Shown piece by piece: positions 41,636 through 50,689 of a stretch of DNA of 64,000 bases. The stretch is from Massilia sp. Leaf139 (GTDB lineage: Bacteria; Pseudomonadota; Gammaproteobacteria; Burkholderiales; Burkholderiaceae_D): positions 1-64,000 of the forward strand of contig NZ_LMOJ01000027.1 in NCBI RefSeq assembly GCF_001424165.1, in the 5' to 3' direction. Made by a program: the position numbers and the translations under genes. The notes under the pieces are model-generated. The model saw nothing but the letters and a program-made list of their open reading frames with translations. It was not told the DNA's origin and made no database searches. How positions within the stretch are numbered: position 1 is the stretch's first letter; each line of letters starts with the position of its first letter.

Positions 41636-44600
41636 TGGACGACCACACTCCCTCCCCCAATACGTCGGCGCAGACGCCTGCGCCGCCACCCCGCGTGCGG
41701 CGCTGGCCGCGCCGCGTCGCCATCGGCCTGGCCGTCACCGGCGTCGTCGTCGGCGGCGCGCTCTGGTACCTGGGCCGCGAAACGACGCTGCAGATGATCG
41801 CGGAACGCGCCGCGCGCGCGACCGACGGCAAGCTGACCATGACCGGTGTACGCGGCTCGATCTACGGCGCCATGCACATCGACCGCATCGTCTGGCGCAC
41901 CGAGACCCAGCTCGCCACCGTCACCAACATCGACCTCGAATGGTCGCCGCGCCAGCTGCTCTCGAAAGGCATCGAGATCAACAAGCTGCACGCGGCCGAC
42001 CTGCGCATGGAAACCCTGAAGGAAACCGACGAGCCGACCACGATGCCGTCCTCGCTCGCGCCACCCTTCAAGATCGCGCTCGACGACGCGCGCCTGGCGA
42101 AAGCGACCTTCGTGAACAAGGGCGCCAGCACCGAAATCAGCAACGTGCGCATGCGCCTGCTGGGCGACAAGGTGCAGTGGCAGCTGCGCGATGCGGCAGC
42201 GACCACGCCCTGGGGCCAGCTCGCGGCCGACGGCCAGATCGGCGCCCAGAAACCGTTCAAACTGGCGGCGAACGCCAGCCTGTCGCAGGGGAAGGTCGGC
42301 CCAGGTGCGACGGTAAGCAGCACTGCGGCCGCGCTCAAACTGCGCGCCGGCGGCGACCTGAATCTGACCACCCTCGATGCCACCGGCAATGCCGGCCGCG
42401 CCGACGGTTCGGCGCGCATCACCCTGTCACCCTTCGCCGAGATCCCGCTGCGCACGATGGATCTGAACGCCCGCAACATCGACCCCGGCTTCTTCAACCC
42501 CTCGCTGCCGACAGCCGACCTGACCCTGACCATCGCGGCCAAGCTGGACGACGCGCGCGCCATTTCCGGTAATGTGAATCTGGTCAACGACGGCCCGGCC
42601 GGCACCATCGACCAGCAGCGCCTGCCGCTGCGCGCCTTCCGCGGCCAACTCGGCGGCAACCTGGACGAAATGCGCATCAGCGAGGTGCTGCTCGACTTCG
42701 GCGCCGCCGGCCGCTTCACGGGCAGCGGCAGCGTGCAGCGCGGCGGCGACAAGGACAACATCAAGGAGAAAAGCGACGAGGGCCTGGGCACCGCCAACTT
42801 CACCCTGCATACCGACAGCTTCGATCTGAAAGGCATCCACGGCAGCATGAAGCCGACCAGGATCGCCGGCGACATCGCGGTAGCCAATGTCGGCAAGGTG
42901 CAGACGCTCGACGTGCGCCTGGTCGAGCGCGGCCTGCGCCTGACGGCCAAGGCCAAGCTCGAAGACAACGTGGTCGACGTGCAGGATGCGCGCCTGGCCG
43001 CCGGCAATGGCACCGTGGTCGTCAACGGCAACATGAAGCTTGATGGCGACAAGGATTTCAAGGTGAGCGCCAACGCCAGCCGCTTCAACCCGGCAGCATT
43101 GGGCGACTATCCGCAGGCCGACATCAACGCCCTCGTCAACGCCAGCGGCGCCCTCGCCCCGGCCTGGCGCGTCAACACCGATTTCGCCCTGCGCCCGAGC
43201 CGCCTGTTCGACCAGCCGCTGTCCGGCAAGGGCAAGCTGGCGGCCGACGCCAAGCACGTCAGCGGCGTCGACGCCAGCCTGGCGCTGGGCCAGAACACGG
43301 TCAACCTGAGCGGCGCCTTCGGTGCGCCGGGCGAGCGCCTGGCCTGGCGCGTCGAAGGGCGCAACCTGGCGACCTTGCGCTCCGACCTGTATGGCGCGGT
43401 CAATGCCAACGGCGTCGTCACCGGCACCATGGCCAATCCACGCACGACCTTTGTCGCCGACGCCAACGGCCTCGGTTGGGTCGCGGCCCAGCGCAAGGCG
43501 AATACCAGCAACCTGCACGTCAGCGGCGAAGCCTGGCTCGCGGGCGGCGAAGGCGCCCGTTTCGTCGAGGCCAAGGGCAGCGGCAACATGGCGCGCTTCA
43601 ACCCGGCCGCTTTCGGCAGCCCGCTTCCGGGTTCGATCAACGGCGCCTTCGACGCCAGCGGCCGCTCCGGCGCCGACTGGCGCGGCGCGCTCAATCTGAA
43701 ACTCGAGGATTCGACGCTGGCGAAATCGCCGCTCTGGGGCCATGCGCGCCTGGCGGCCGACAAACGCCACGTGTCCGGCGCGGACGTCGACCTGCATGTC
43801 GGCGCGAACGTCATTGCCGCCAAAGGCAGCTTCGGCGCCGGCGGCGACCGCCTCGACTGGCGCGTCGACGCGCCGCAACTGGCAGCGCTCGGCCCCGACT
43901 TCGGCGGCGCCCTGCGCGGCGCGGGCAGCGTCAGCGGCACGATGGACACGCCGTCGCTGAGCGCGAACCTGGAAGGGCAGAACCTGCGCCTGCTCGGCGC
44001 CCATAACCTGAAATCCCTGCGCGCCAGCGCCAACCTGGGGTCGGGCCGGGGCGGCGCCGACCCGCTGGTGGCCGACATCCAGGTCATCGAGTACGCCAGC
44101 GGCGAAACGCGCATTGCCGCGGCCAGCCTGCAAAGCAGCGGCACGCGCGCCTCGCACACGCTGCGCGCGGCGGCGCGCGGCGACGACTTCGACGCGTCCA
44201 CCGAAGTGCGCGGCGGCTGGAGCGGCAACGCCTGGGCCGGCACCCTGGCCGCCCTGCAGAACAAGGGCCGCTACGCCATGACCCTGGCCCAGCCGGTACC
44301 GCTGCGCATCGGCGTCGCGCCCGGCGCCGGCGTTACCGGCCTGGCGAAACCGGAGTCGCTCGCCTTCAACGGCGCCCTGATCCGCCTGCCCGCGGGCACC
44401 GTCAAGATCGATACGCTGACCAAGACCGGCCCGCGCTGGAACAGCCGCGGCGCCGCCGCAGGCGTGCCGCTGAACTATCTCGGCCAGTTCTCGGAAGCGC
44501 TGCGCGAGAACGTGCAGGGCAACCTGACCCTCGGCGCCGACTGGGCGCTGGATCTGCGCACGGCCACGGCCACCGGCGGCGCCCCTGCCCTGGCCGGCAG

Positions 44601-46116
44601 CGTGCACGTGTTCCGCGAAGGCGGCGACGCCCTGGTCGGTGCCGGCACGCCGGTGGCGCTCGGCCTGCGCACGTTTGATGTGCGCGCCGACGTGCAGGGC
44701 AGTTCGCTGCGCACCCAGCTCGCCATCGACGGCGCGCGCACCGGCACGGCGCGCGTGGACGGCACCGTGCAGATGATCGGCGGACGCGTCAACCGCGACA
44801 GCCCGCTGCGCATGACGGCCAATGCCGACATGGCCTCGATCGCCTGGCTGGCGCCCTTCGCCGGCCAGCGCGACCTGGAACTGGACGGCAGCCTGAAGCT
44901 CGCGCTGACGGGTGCCGGCACCATCGGCACACCCTCGCTGAACGGCAACGTGAATGGCGACGCGCTGGTGGTGCGCTGGCCGGAACAAGGCGTGCGCCTG
45001 CAGAACGGCCAGCTGCGCGCCCAGCTCGCGGGCGACCGCCTGGTGCTGCAGCGCCTGTACCTGCAGGGTGGCTCGGGCAATGCCACTGCCGACGGTTCGA
45101 TCCGCTTCGGCGCGGGCGACCCGTCCATGCAGCTGAACCTGGTGGCCGACAAACTGGAAGCGCTGTCGCGTCCGGATCGTACCGTGATCGTCTCGGGCAA
45201 TGCCGCGCTGGTGCGCGATGCGACCCGCTTCTCGCTCGAAGGCCGCGTCAAGGCCGACCGCGCGTTGATCGAGTTCGCGCCGCAGGGCCGGCCGACGATC
45301 TCCGACGACGTGATCGTGCTCGGCCGCGGCAAGCCCATGCCGCCGCAAAAGAAGCAGGCGGAGGTGCCCTTGACGGTCGACCTGCGCGCCGACCTGGGCG
45401 ACAACTTCCACCTGCGCGGCCTCGGCATCGACGCCATGCTGGAAGGCAGTGCCCGCGTGCGCATGACGGGCGGCGGCGCGCCGCGCGTAAACGGCACCAT
45501 CCGCGTCGCCAGCGGCAATTACGCGGCCTATGGCCAGAAGCTGGCGATCGACCGCGGCGTGATCACCTTCAGCGGCCCCTACGACAACCCGACGCTCGAC
45601 GTGCTGGCCGTGCGCAAGCAGCCCGAGGGCACGCAGCTGAGCGAGACGAATGTCGAAGCCGGCGTGCAGGTGCGCGGCACGGCGCGCTCGCCGCAGGCCA
45701 AGCTGGTCTCGACGCCGAACGTACCCGACAGCGAAAAACTGTCCTGGCTGGTGCTGGGCCACGGCATGGAGGGCACGAGCGGCAACGAGAAGGATGTGCT
45801 GAGCGCTGCGGCCGGCGCCCTCTTGGGCGGCAAGGGCGGCACCGGCGGCATCCAGTCCAAACTGGCGAACTCGCTGGGCGTGGACGAACTGGGCATCGGC
45901 CAGGGCCGCAACGGCGAAGCCGAGGGCCTGGCCAACACCGTGGTCACGATCGGCAAGCGCATCTCGTCGCGCGCCTACATCAGCTTCGAGCAGGGCGCGA
46001 GCACGGCCTCCAGCCTGGTGCGCCTGCGCTATAAACTGACGCCGAAGTTCACGCTGCAGTTCCAGGCGGGGACGAACACGGCGCTCGACGTCTTATATGC
46101 CTGGGCCTTCGACTAA
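41635..46116 (+). CDS. tamB: Translocation and assembly module inner-membrane protein TamB
   Basis: 1493 residues; its ATG shares one base with the tamA stop (TGATG), so translation is coupled. N-terminal membrane anchor (RRVAIGLAVTGVVVGGALWYLG, about 25-45), a long repetitive beta-taco region of AsmA/TamB type, and the C-terminal DUF490 domain (about 1150-1493) with LVLGHGMEGTSGNEKDVLSAAAGALLG, YISFEQGASTASSLVRLRYKLTPKFTLQFQAG and a terminal aromatic strand. TamB spans the periplasm and partners TamA; members of this family also move phospholipid between membranes. Confidence 0.95.
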   Translation: MDDHTPSPNTSAQTPAPPPRVRRWPRRVAIGLAVTGVVVGGALWYLGRETTLQMIAERAARATDGKLTMTGVRGSIYGAMHIDRIVWRTETQLATVTNIDLEWSPRQLLSKGIEINKLHAADLRMETLKETDEPTTMPSSLAPPFKIALDDARLAKATFVNKGASTEISNVRMRLLGDKVQWQLRDAAATTPWGQLAADGQIGAQKPFKLAANASLSQGKVGPGATVSSTAAALKLRAGGDLNLTTLDATGNAGRADGSARITLSPFAEIPLRTMDLNARNIDPGFFNPSLPTADLTLTIAAKLDDARAISGNVNLVNDGPAGTIDQQRLPLRAFRGQLGGNLDEMRISEVLLDFGAAGRFTGSGSVQRGGDKDNIKEKSDEGLGTANFTLHTDSFDLKGIHGSMKPTRIAGDIAVANVGKVQTLDVRLVERGLRLTAKAKLEDNVVDVQDARLAAGNGTVVVNGNMKLDGDKDFKVSANASRFNPAALGDYPQADINALVNASGALAPAWRVNTDFALRPSRLFDQPLSGKGKLAADAKHVSGVDASLALGQNTVNLSGAFGAPGERLAWRVEGRNLATLRSDLYGAVNANGVVTGTMANPRTTFVADANGLGWVAAQRKANTSNLHVSGEAWLAGGEGARFVEAKGSGNMARFNPAAFGSPLPGSINGAFDASGRSGADWRGALNLKLEDSTLAKSPLWGHARLAADKRHVSGADVDLHVGANVIAAKGSFGAGGDRLDWRVDAPQLAALGPDFGGALRGAGSVSGTMDTPSLSANLEGQNLRLLGAHNLKSLRASANLGSGRGGADPLVADIQVIEYASGETRIAAASLQSSGTRASHTLRAAARGDDFDASTEVRGGWSGNAWAGTLAALQNKGRYAMTLAQPVPLRIGVAPGAGVTGLAKPESLAFNGALIRLPAGTVKIDTLTKTGPRWNSRGAAAGVPLNYLGQFSEALRENVQGNLTLGADWALDLRTATATGGAPALAGSVHVFREGGDALVGAGTPVALGLRTFDVRADVQGSSLRTQLAIDGARTGTARVDGTVQMIGGRVNRDSPLRMTANADMASIAWLAPFAGQRDLELDGSLKLALTGAGTIGTPSLNGNVNGDALVVRWPEQGVRLQNGQLRAQLAGDRLVLQRLYLQGGSGNATADGSIRFGAGDPSMQLNLVADKLEALSRPDRTVIVSGNAALVRDATRFSLEGRVKADRALIEFAPQGRPTISDDVIVLGRGKPMPPQKKQAEVPLTVDLRADLGDNFHLRGLGIDAMLEGSARVRMTGGGAPRVNGTIRVASGNYAAYGQKLAIDRGVITFSGPYDNPTLDVLAVRKQPEGTQLSETNVEAGVQVRGTARSPQAKLVSTPNVPDSEKLSWLVLGHGMEGTSGNEKDVLSAAAGALLGGKGGTGGIQSKLANSLGVDELGIGQGRNGEAEGLANTVVTIGKRISSRAYISFEQGASTASSLVRLRYKLTPKFTLQFQAGTNTALDVLYAWAFD

Positions 46117-46133
46117 AAACAGACCCAGCAAAT

Positions 46134-46160
46134 AATCGGGGTTCCAATGGAACCCCGATT
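46134..46160. terminator. Hairpin between tamB and a small convergent gene
   Basis: AATCGGGGTTCC (46134-46145), loop AAT, GGAACCCCGATT (46149-46160): a perfect 12-base stem. The T-tracts on both sides are weak (CGTTTAA; ATTATTTG on the minus strand), so termination strength is uncertain. Confidence 0.6.
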
Positions 46161-46163
46161 CGT

Positions 46164-46331
46164 TTAATGCAGGCTGGGTTTCGGATCCGGCACGGGATCC
46201 TCGTTCTGCGGCGTATGCACCGGCGCATGGTGCGGATGCGGCGCGTCGAAGGGTTCCGGCAGCGGCTCGTCGGCCGGCACGGGATCGGGTGCGCGGTGCA
46301 AGTGCACCGGCATGGGGATGGCTGCGAACAT
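46164..46331 (-). CDS. 55-residue Pro/His/Asp-rich small protein
   Basis: An ATG at 46331 with AGGAG 10 bases upstream opens 55 codons ending in TAA. The product is rich in Pro, His, Asp and Glu (MPVHLHRAPDPVPADEPLPE, DAPHPHHAPVHTPQNED) and ends KPSLH. It has no signal peptide or membrane segment. The clear ribosome site and a hairpin right after the stop support a true gene. The His/Asp content would allow metal binding, but that is a guess. Similar short Pro/Asp/Glu proteins are often annotated as hypothetical in this group. Confidence 0.5.
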   Translation of the reverse strand: MFAAIPMPVHLHRAPDPVPADEPLPEPFDAPHPHHAPVHTPQNEDPVPDPKPSLH

Positions 46332-46446
46332 GGGTGAGGTCTCCTGAAAGCGGTGTTGTCACCTTACCATGCCGCGCGCGGGTTCGACGCCCGGTTACAA
46401 TGCCCGCTTCGACTCAACCAGTACCAACCGGATATCTGCCGCCCCG

Positions 46447-46962
46447 ATGACCATCACCACGCTCGCCCTGCTCCTGTTGACGCCGATCCTCGTCTGGCGC
46501 ATCTATACGCGCCTGAAAACGCAGATGGAGCGCCAGCGCTCGATCCTGTCGCGCCATTACACGGGCGTGCTGGTGTTCGCCGGGATGATCCTGGTGTCGC
46601 TGTCGGAAGTGCTGGTGCGCCCATACGCGCTGGGCGCGCTTGCGGCCGGCACCGCGCTGGGCGTGTTCTGGGGCGTGTTCGCGCTCAAGCGCACGGTGTA
46701 CGAGGACACCGAGCTCGGCTACTTCTTCACGCCGCCGATGCGCCTCGGGATCGTGATGGCCATGGTGCTGGTCGCGCGCGTGCTCTACCTCGGGGTCGAG
46801 ATCTACGCCAGCCAGCAAGGCAGCGGCCTGGCGGCGCCGAAGTTCACCGACAGCCCGCTGACCATGCTGTGCGTGGGGCTGACGGCGGGTTACTTCGCTG
46901 CGTATTCCGTGGGCCTGCTGCTGTGGCGCAGGAAGCTGCGGCAAGCGATCGAGAAGGCGTAA
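46447..46962 (+). CDS. DUF1453/CcdC-like membrane protein
   Basis: 171 residues from ATG 46447. Five hydrophobic segments: LALLLLTPILVWRIY, YTGVLVFAGMILVSL, LGALAAGTALGVFWGVFAL, GIVMAMVLVARVLYLGVEIY and MLCVGLTAGYFAAYSVGLLLW. The layout (short N-terminal helix, RxxR basic loop KTQMERQRSILS, ELGYFFTPP block) resembles the CcdC/DUF1453 membrane proteins; a cytochrome c role is not supported by context. It converges on the SMC-like operon. Confidence 0.65.
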   Translation: MTITTLALLLLTPILVWRIYTRLKTQMERQRSILSRHYTGVLVFAGMILVSLSEVLVRPYALGALAAGTALGVFWGVFALKRTVYEDTELGYFFTPPMRLGIVMAMVLVARVLYLGVEIYASQQGSGLAAPKFTDSPLTMLCVGLTAGYFAAYSVGLLLWRRKLRQAIEKA

Positions 46963-46979
46963 TCTCCGCTCACATGTCC

Positions 46980-47095
46980 GCGTGGGCACGGGGCGCCTAC
47001 CCTACAAGACCAAGATGGCCGGTCAGCATCGTAGGGGTGGGCGATGCCAATGGCATCGCTCACGGTTTCACCGGGCGCTCCGTGCCCACCAAACG
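46980..47095. repeat. Palindromic 3'-end repeat, rearranged copy
   Basis: GCGTGGGCACGGGGCGCCTACCCTAC (46980 on) and GTAGGGGTGGGCG...CCGTGCCCACC (to about 47091) are inverted arms with a GATGCCAATGGCATC hairpin between. It belongs with the elements at 35156 and 58469 and again lies between convergent genes. Confidence 0.6.
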
Positions 47096-47106
47096 CACGA
47101 ACCAAA

Positions 47107-47132
47107 TAAAAAAGGGGCCCTTCCGGGCCCCT
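47107..47132 (-). terminator. Rho-independent terminator of the SMC-like operon
   Basis: On the minus strand GGGGCCCGGAAGGGGCCCC is followed by TTTTTTATTT. It lies just after the stop of the SMC gene, so no further gene is co-transcribed. Confidence 0.88.
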
Positions 47133-47137
47133 TTGCT

Positions 47138-49960
47138 TTACGCGGCTTTCGCCTCTTCCTTCCGGCGCTGCAGCACGAAGATCGGCTGCGCCCACTGCGT
47201 GTCCTTCTTCTTCTTGCTCGTGATGAGCGTCAGTTCCGAAGGGTCGTAGACGTCGGTGTTGTGCGTCAGCGGTGTCGTCATCAGGTACTGGGCGTCGGTG
47301 TTTTTCAGGAACTCGCCGACCAGCTGGATGTTGCGGATGTCCAGGTGGGCAAACGGTTCGTCGATGAAGACGAAGCCGCCGGAGCCCTCTTCCGACTTCA
47401 GCAGACCGATCAAGAGCACCAGCGACTTCATCACCTGCTGGCCGCCCGAGGCTTCGCCGTCGTTCATGCCGATCTGATCCTTGCCGTCGAATTTGAAACG
47501 CACATGCAGGCCGGCCTGCGCCAGCTGCACGTCGTCGTTCTCGAGGCGCACCGGGTCGGCCTGGACGTCGATGCCGGCCAGCTCGCCCAAGTCCTTGATG
47601 TTCTTCGAATAGGTCTTGATCGTGTAGCGCAGGCGCTCGATGTAGGCGCCGCGCGCGTTGCTCGTCGCTTCGATCGCGCGGTTGTTCTGGTAGCGGCGCT
47701 CCTCGGTCTCGACCTGGCGGCCGGAGAGCTGGTCGTTCAGGCGCGCGTACTGGTCGATCACGGTGGCGTCGAGCTCCCAGTCGTCGCGCGCCAGGGCGTG
47801 TTCGAGCGAAGAGATGCGCAGGTTGACCTGGTGCGCGTTCTGGTGCTGCGACACCAGGGCTGCGCGCCGCGCCGCACGCTTCCACGCGGCCGGGATGTTC
47901 TTCCAGCCGCGGCGCAGCGCCAGCAAGGCCTTGGCGTGTTCGTCGCGCTGCTCGATCTGGCGGCGGTGGTTCAGGCGCAGGCCCGCTTCCGCTTCCGACA
48001 GCGCCATGCGCGCGTTCTGCCAGACGGTATCGGCGCGGGTGCGCGCGACCGTCGCGTTCTTGGTCAGGGTCTGCAATTCGCCCAGGCGCGCGCCGACTTC
48101 CAGGCGCTCCGCCTTGATCGGCGCGATGCTGCGCGCCGCTTCCTCGAACTCGGCCTGGCGTGCCGCCAGTTCCTTGGCCGCATCGACGCCGGCGATGCGC
48201 GCTTTCAGGGCGCCGACTTCGGCGGCGAGCTTGCTGATGGTGAGGGTCAGCGCGTCTTCCTTCGCTTCCAGCGCGGGTAGCGACTTCTGGATTGCCTCCA
48301 GACGCTGGGTTTTACCCGCGGCGCCGAAGCGGTAGCGCGAGGGTTCGACGAACAGCGAGCGGCCGCCGCGGCGTTCGCGGTGGTAGGCGTCCGGCGTGAT
48401 CCATTCCTCGGTGCCCGATTTGAAACCGGCATCGACCGAATCGACGCGGTCGATGCGCGCCAGCTGGTCGATCAGCCAGGACGGCGCCGGCGCCGAGAAG
48501 TGCACCACCGACAGCAGGCTGTCGTCCTTCATCTTCGGCGCTTCGATGCAGTCGGGGACGATGAAGTGGCGATAGCGCTCCTTCTCCGCCAGGCGGTAGG
48601 CCGCCGGCGCATCCTTGGCGCGCTCCAGCAGCACCACCGAGGCGTAACCGCCGAGCACACCCTCCACTGCCCCCTGCCATTTCGGATCGGTCACTTCGAC
48701 GATGTCCGACAGCATTGCGTGCGGAATGCCTTCGTCGCGCAGGGCGCGCCGCATCAATCTCTGGGCCTCGGGTTCCGGCATCGCGCTCTTGCCCTGCAGC
48801 GCGGAGATGGTCGCCATCTCGGCCGCGATCTTCGCACCCAGGGCTTCGCGCGCGGCCTTCTGGCGCGCCAGTTCCGCTTCCTTTTCTTCCAGTTGCGAAG
48901 CCACTTCCGCCATGTCGGCGCCGGCTTCCGCCGCCAGCTTTTGCAGGCGCTCCTTTTGCTCGACCAGGTTTTCCAGCGGTTTGATGCGGCTGTTGATCTG
49001 GGTGAGGCGGCTTGCCAGCACGGTGCCTTCCTGCTCGAGCAGGGTTTCCTGCTGCTGGGCTTCGGTCAGCGCGCGCTGGTGCGCGGCCAGGGCCTGGCGC
49101 TTCTCCGTCAGGATGCTGTCGACCTGGGCCAAGGGTTTGCGTTGCTCATGCAGCGCGCGGCTGATGTTGGCCGCTTTTTCGCGCGCCTCGTGGTATTCCA
49201 GGGTCGGCAGCACTTCTTCCTTGAGGTCGCGCCGTTCCTTGTGCAGGTCTTCCCACTGATGGTAATTGGCCACGCGCAGGCGCAGGCCTTCGAGGTTGAT
49301 GCGCGAGGTCTCCAGTTCGGCCTCGAAGCGCTTCAACTCCGTCTCGGTGTCGCGCTGGTGGCGCTTGGCTTCGTCGTAGGCATCCAGCACCTCCTTGTCG
49401 CCGAAGACCTGGAACACCAGGTCGAGCAGCTGGCGCGGCGCGTATTCGCACAGTTTATCGGTCTCGCCCTGCTCCAGGGCCAGCACCTTCGACATCGCCG
49501 GCGACAAGCCTGCCGAGGCCAGGCGCTTGCGATAGTTCTCGACGCCGAGCCAGTCGGTCGCTTCGGTCACTTCCTCGATGTCGACATTCCCCGGACGCAT
49601 CAGGTACTGGCGCTTCCAGTCGCCGCCGTTCTTCTGCACCTGGCAGAACAGCGTCACTTCGTCGTCGCTGAAGAAGCCGGAATGGCGGAACGGCCGGTTC
49701 GACAGCTGGCGGCCGACCGCCTTGTTGTCGACCACGGCGCGGATCCAGGCGCTTTGCTGGCCCGAGTGGCGCGCATAGTGTTTATAGGTACGCCCCATCG
49801 AGCAGTCGAGGCCGAACAGGGTGCGCAGCGCGTCGAGCAGCGTGGTCTTGCCGGAGCCGTTCTGGCCGGCGATGGTGATGATCTTGGCGTCGAGCGGGAT
49901 GTTCTTGATGCGCTGCCAGTAATCCCAGTGCACCAGCTCGAGTGATTTAATGTGGAACAT
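47138..49960 (-). CDS. mksB: SMC-like ATPase of an MksBEF-type condensin
   Basis: 940 residues, the size range of MksB rather than of MukB or canonical SMC. Walker A GQNGSGKTT at 32-40, long coiled coil about 195-400, a hinge-like globular part about 410-560 (GAVEGVLGGYASVVLLERAKDAPAAYRL), second coil about 565-770, ABC signature ASGGQ (837-841) and Walker B FVFIDEPFAHLD (863-874). All ATPase motifs look intact. It follows the KITE gene by 6 bases in a kleisin-KITE-SMC operon. MksBEF complexes compact chromosomes; relatives (Wadjet JetABC) close plasmids down when joined to the JetD nuclease, absent here. The exact subgroup is inferred. Confidence 0.85.
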   Translation of the reverse strand: MFHIKSLELVHWDYWQRIKNIPLDAKIITIAGQNGSGKTTLLDALRTLFGLDCSMGRTYKHYARHSGQQSAWIRAVVDNKAVGRQLSNRPFRHSGFFSDDEVTLFCQVQKNGGDWKRQYLMRPGNVDIEEVTEATDWLGVENYRKRLASAGLSPAMSKVLALEQGETDKLCEYAPRQLLDLVFQVFGDKEVLDAYDEAKRHQRDTETELKRFEAELETSRINLEGLRLRVANYHQWEDLHKERRDLKEEVLPTLEYHEAREKAANISRALHEQRKPLAQVDSILTEKRQALAAHQRALTEAQQQETLLEQEGTVLASRLTQINSRIKPLENLVEQKERLQKLAAEAGADMAEVASQLEEKEAELARQKAAREALGAKIAAEMATISALQGKSAMPEPEAQRLMRRALRDEGIPHAMLSDIVEVTDPKWQGAVEGVLGGYASVVLLERAKDAPAAYRLAEKERYRHFIVPDCIEAPKMKDDSLLSVVHFSAPAPSWLIDQLARIDRVDSVDAGFKSGTEEWITPDAYHRERRGGRSLFVEPSRYRFGAAGKTQRLEAIQKSLPALEAKEDALTLTISKLAAEVGALKARIAGVDAAKELAARQAEFEEAARSIAPIKAERLEVGARLGELQTLTKNATVARTRADTVWQNARMALSEAEAGLRLNHRRQIEQRDEHAKALLALRRGWKNIPAAWKRAARRAALVSQHQNAHQVNLRISSLEHALARDDWELDATVIDQYARLNDQLSGRQVETEERRYQNNRAIEATSNARGAYIERLRYTIKTYSKNIKDLGELAGIDVQADPVRLENDDVQLAQAGLHVRFKFDGKDQIGMNDGEASGGQQVMKSLVLLIGLLKSEEGSGGFVFIDEPFAHLDIRNIQLVGEFLKNTDAQYLMTTPLTHNTDVYDPSELTLITSKKKKDTQWAQPIFVLQRRKEEAKAA

Positions 49961-49966
49961 AGTGTC

Positions 49967-50689
49967 TCAGTTCGGAGATTCGGTGGTATCGGCGGGCTCG
50001 GCTTCGCTTGCGGCTTCATTTGCCGCGTCGTTGGCGGCGTCGACCTTGCGCGGCACGGCGGCCAGCGGCGCGCGCTTGAACACGTCGGACAGGGCGCCGT
50101 TGATGATGCGCTCCTTGAGCACGTCGGTGTCCATCATGAGGTCGAGCAGCGGGCCTTCCAGGATCACGTCGCCGCGGCGCTCGATGAAGCCGAGCTTCGA
50201 GAGCTGGCCCAGGTTCATGTCCATGCGCGTCTTCTTGCCCAGCTTGTCGCCGAAGTCCGACAGCAGCGCCGTGTAGGAGATGCCGATCGAAGTGTCTTCC
50301 GCGCGCGGGATCGGGCTGTCTTTGTCGAACAGGTCGTTCTGGTCGTCGACCACCGTGGTGTGGGTTTCCTGGCGCTCGCGCTTGGGCAGGATGATCTGCG
50401 CCCACAGCACGACCAGCAGCGCCACGCCGTCGCGCGTCAGGCCGAAATTATTGTTCTGCCAGATGTCCTTGGCGCCGAAGATCTTCGGCTCGACATTGCG
50501 GTGCAGGGCGATCGTCACGTGATCGGCATAGACGTTGTCGAGCAATTTGAGACCGCATTCCAGCAGGCGCTTGTCGACCTCGATGCGGAACTGTTCGTCC
50601 GACAGCGCGCGCTTGACCATCTTGTCGTCGCGGCGCAGGGTCTGGTGCGTCAGCAGACGCGCGATCAGGATTTGGGAGTCGTCATTCAT
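49967..50689 (-). CDS. mksE: MksE/MukE-like KITE subunit of the condensin operon
   Basis: 240 residues. Two winged-helix-like parts: about 35-125 (ALSDEQFRIEVDKRLLECGLKLLDNVYADHVTIALHRN, GLTRDGVALLVVLWAQIILP) and about 130-205 (ISYTALLSDFGDKLGKKTRMDMNLGQLSKLGFIERRGDVILEG), as in KITE proteins that bind the kleisin. An acidic Ala-rich tail ends it. The ATG overlaps the kleisin stop by 8 bases (ATGAATGA), and the stop lies 6 bases before the SMC gene. The identification rests on fold pattern, size and gene order. Confidence 0.75.
   Translation of the reverse strand: MNDDSQILIARLLTHQTLRRDDKMVKRALSDEQFRIEVDKRLLECGLKLLDNVYADHVTIALHRNVEPKIFGAKDIWQNNNFGLTRDGVALLVVLWAQIILPKRERQETHTTVVDDQNDLFDKDSPIPRAEDTSIGISYTALLSDFGDKLGKKTRMDMNLGQLSKLGFIERRGDVILEGPLLDLMMDTDVLKERIINGALSDVFKRAPLAAVPRKVDAANDAANEAASEAEPADTTESPN

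Noticed and set aside
42427..45762. 1111-codon minus-strand frame inside tamB
   Set aside because: Antisense of TamB; no start signals and no family resemblance.
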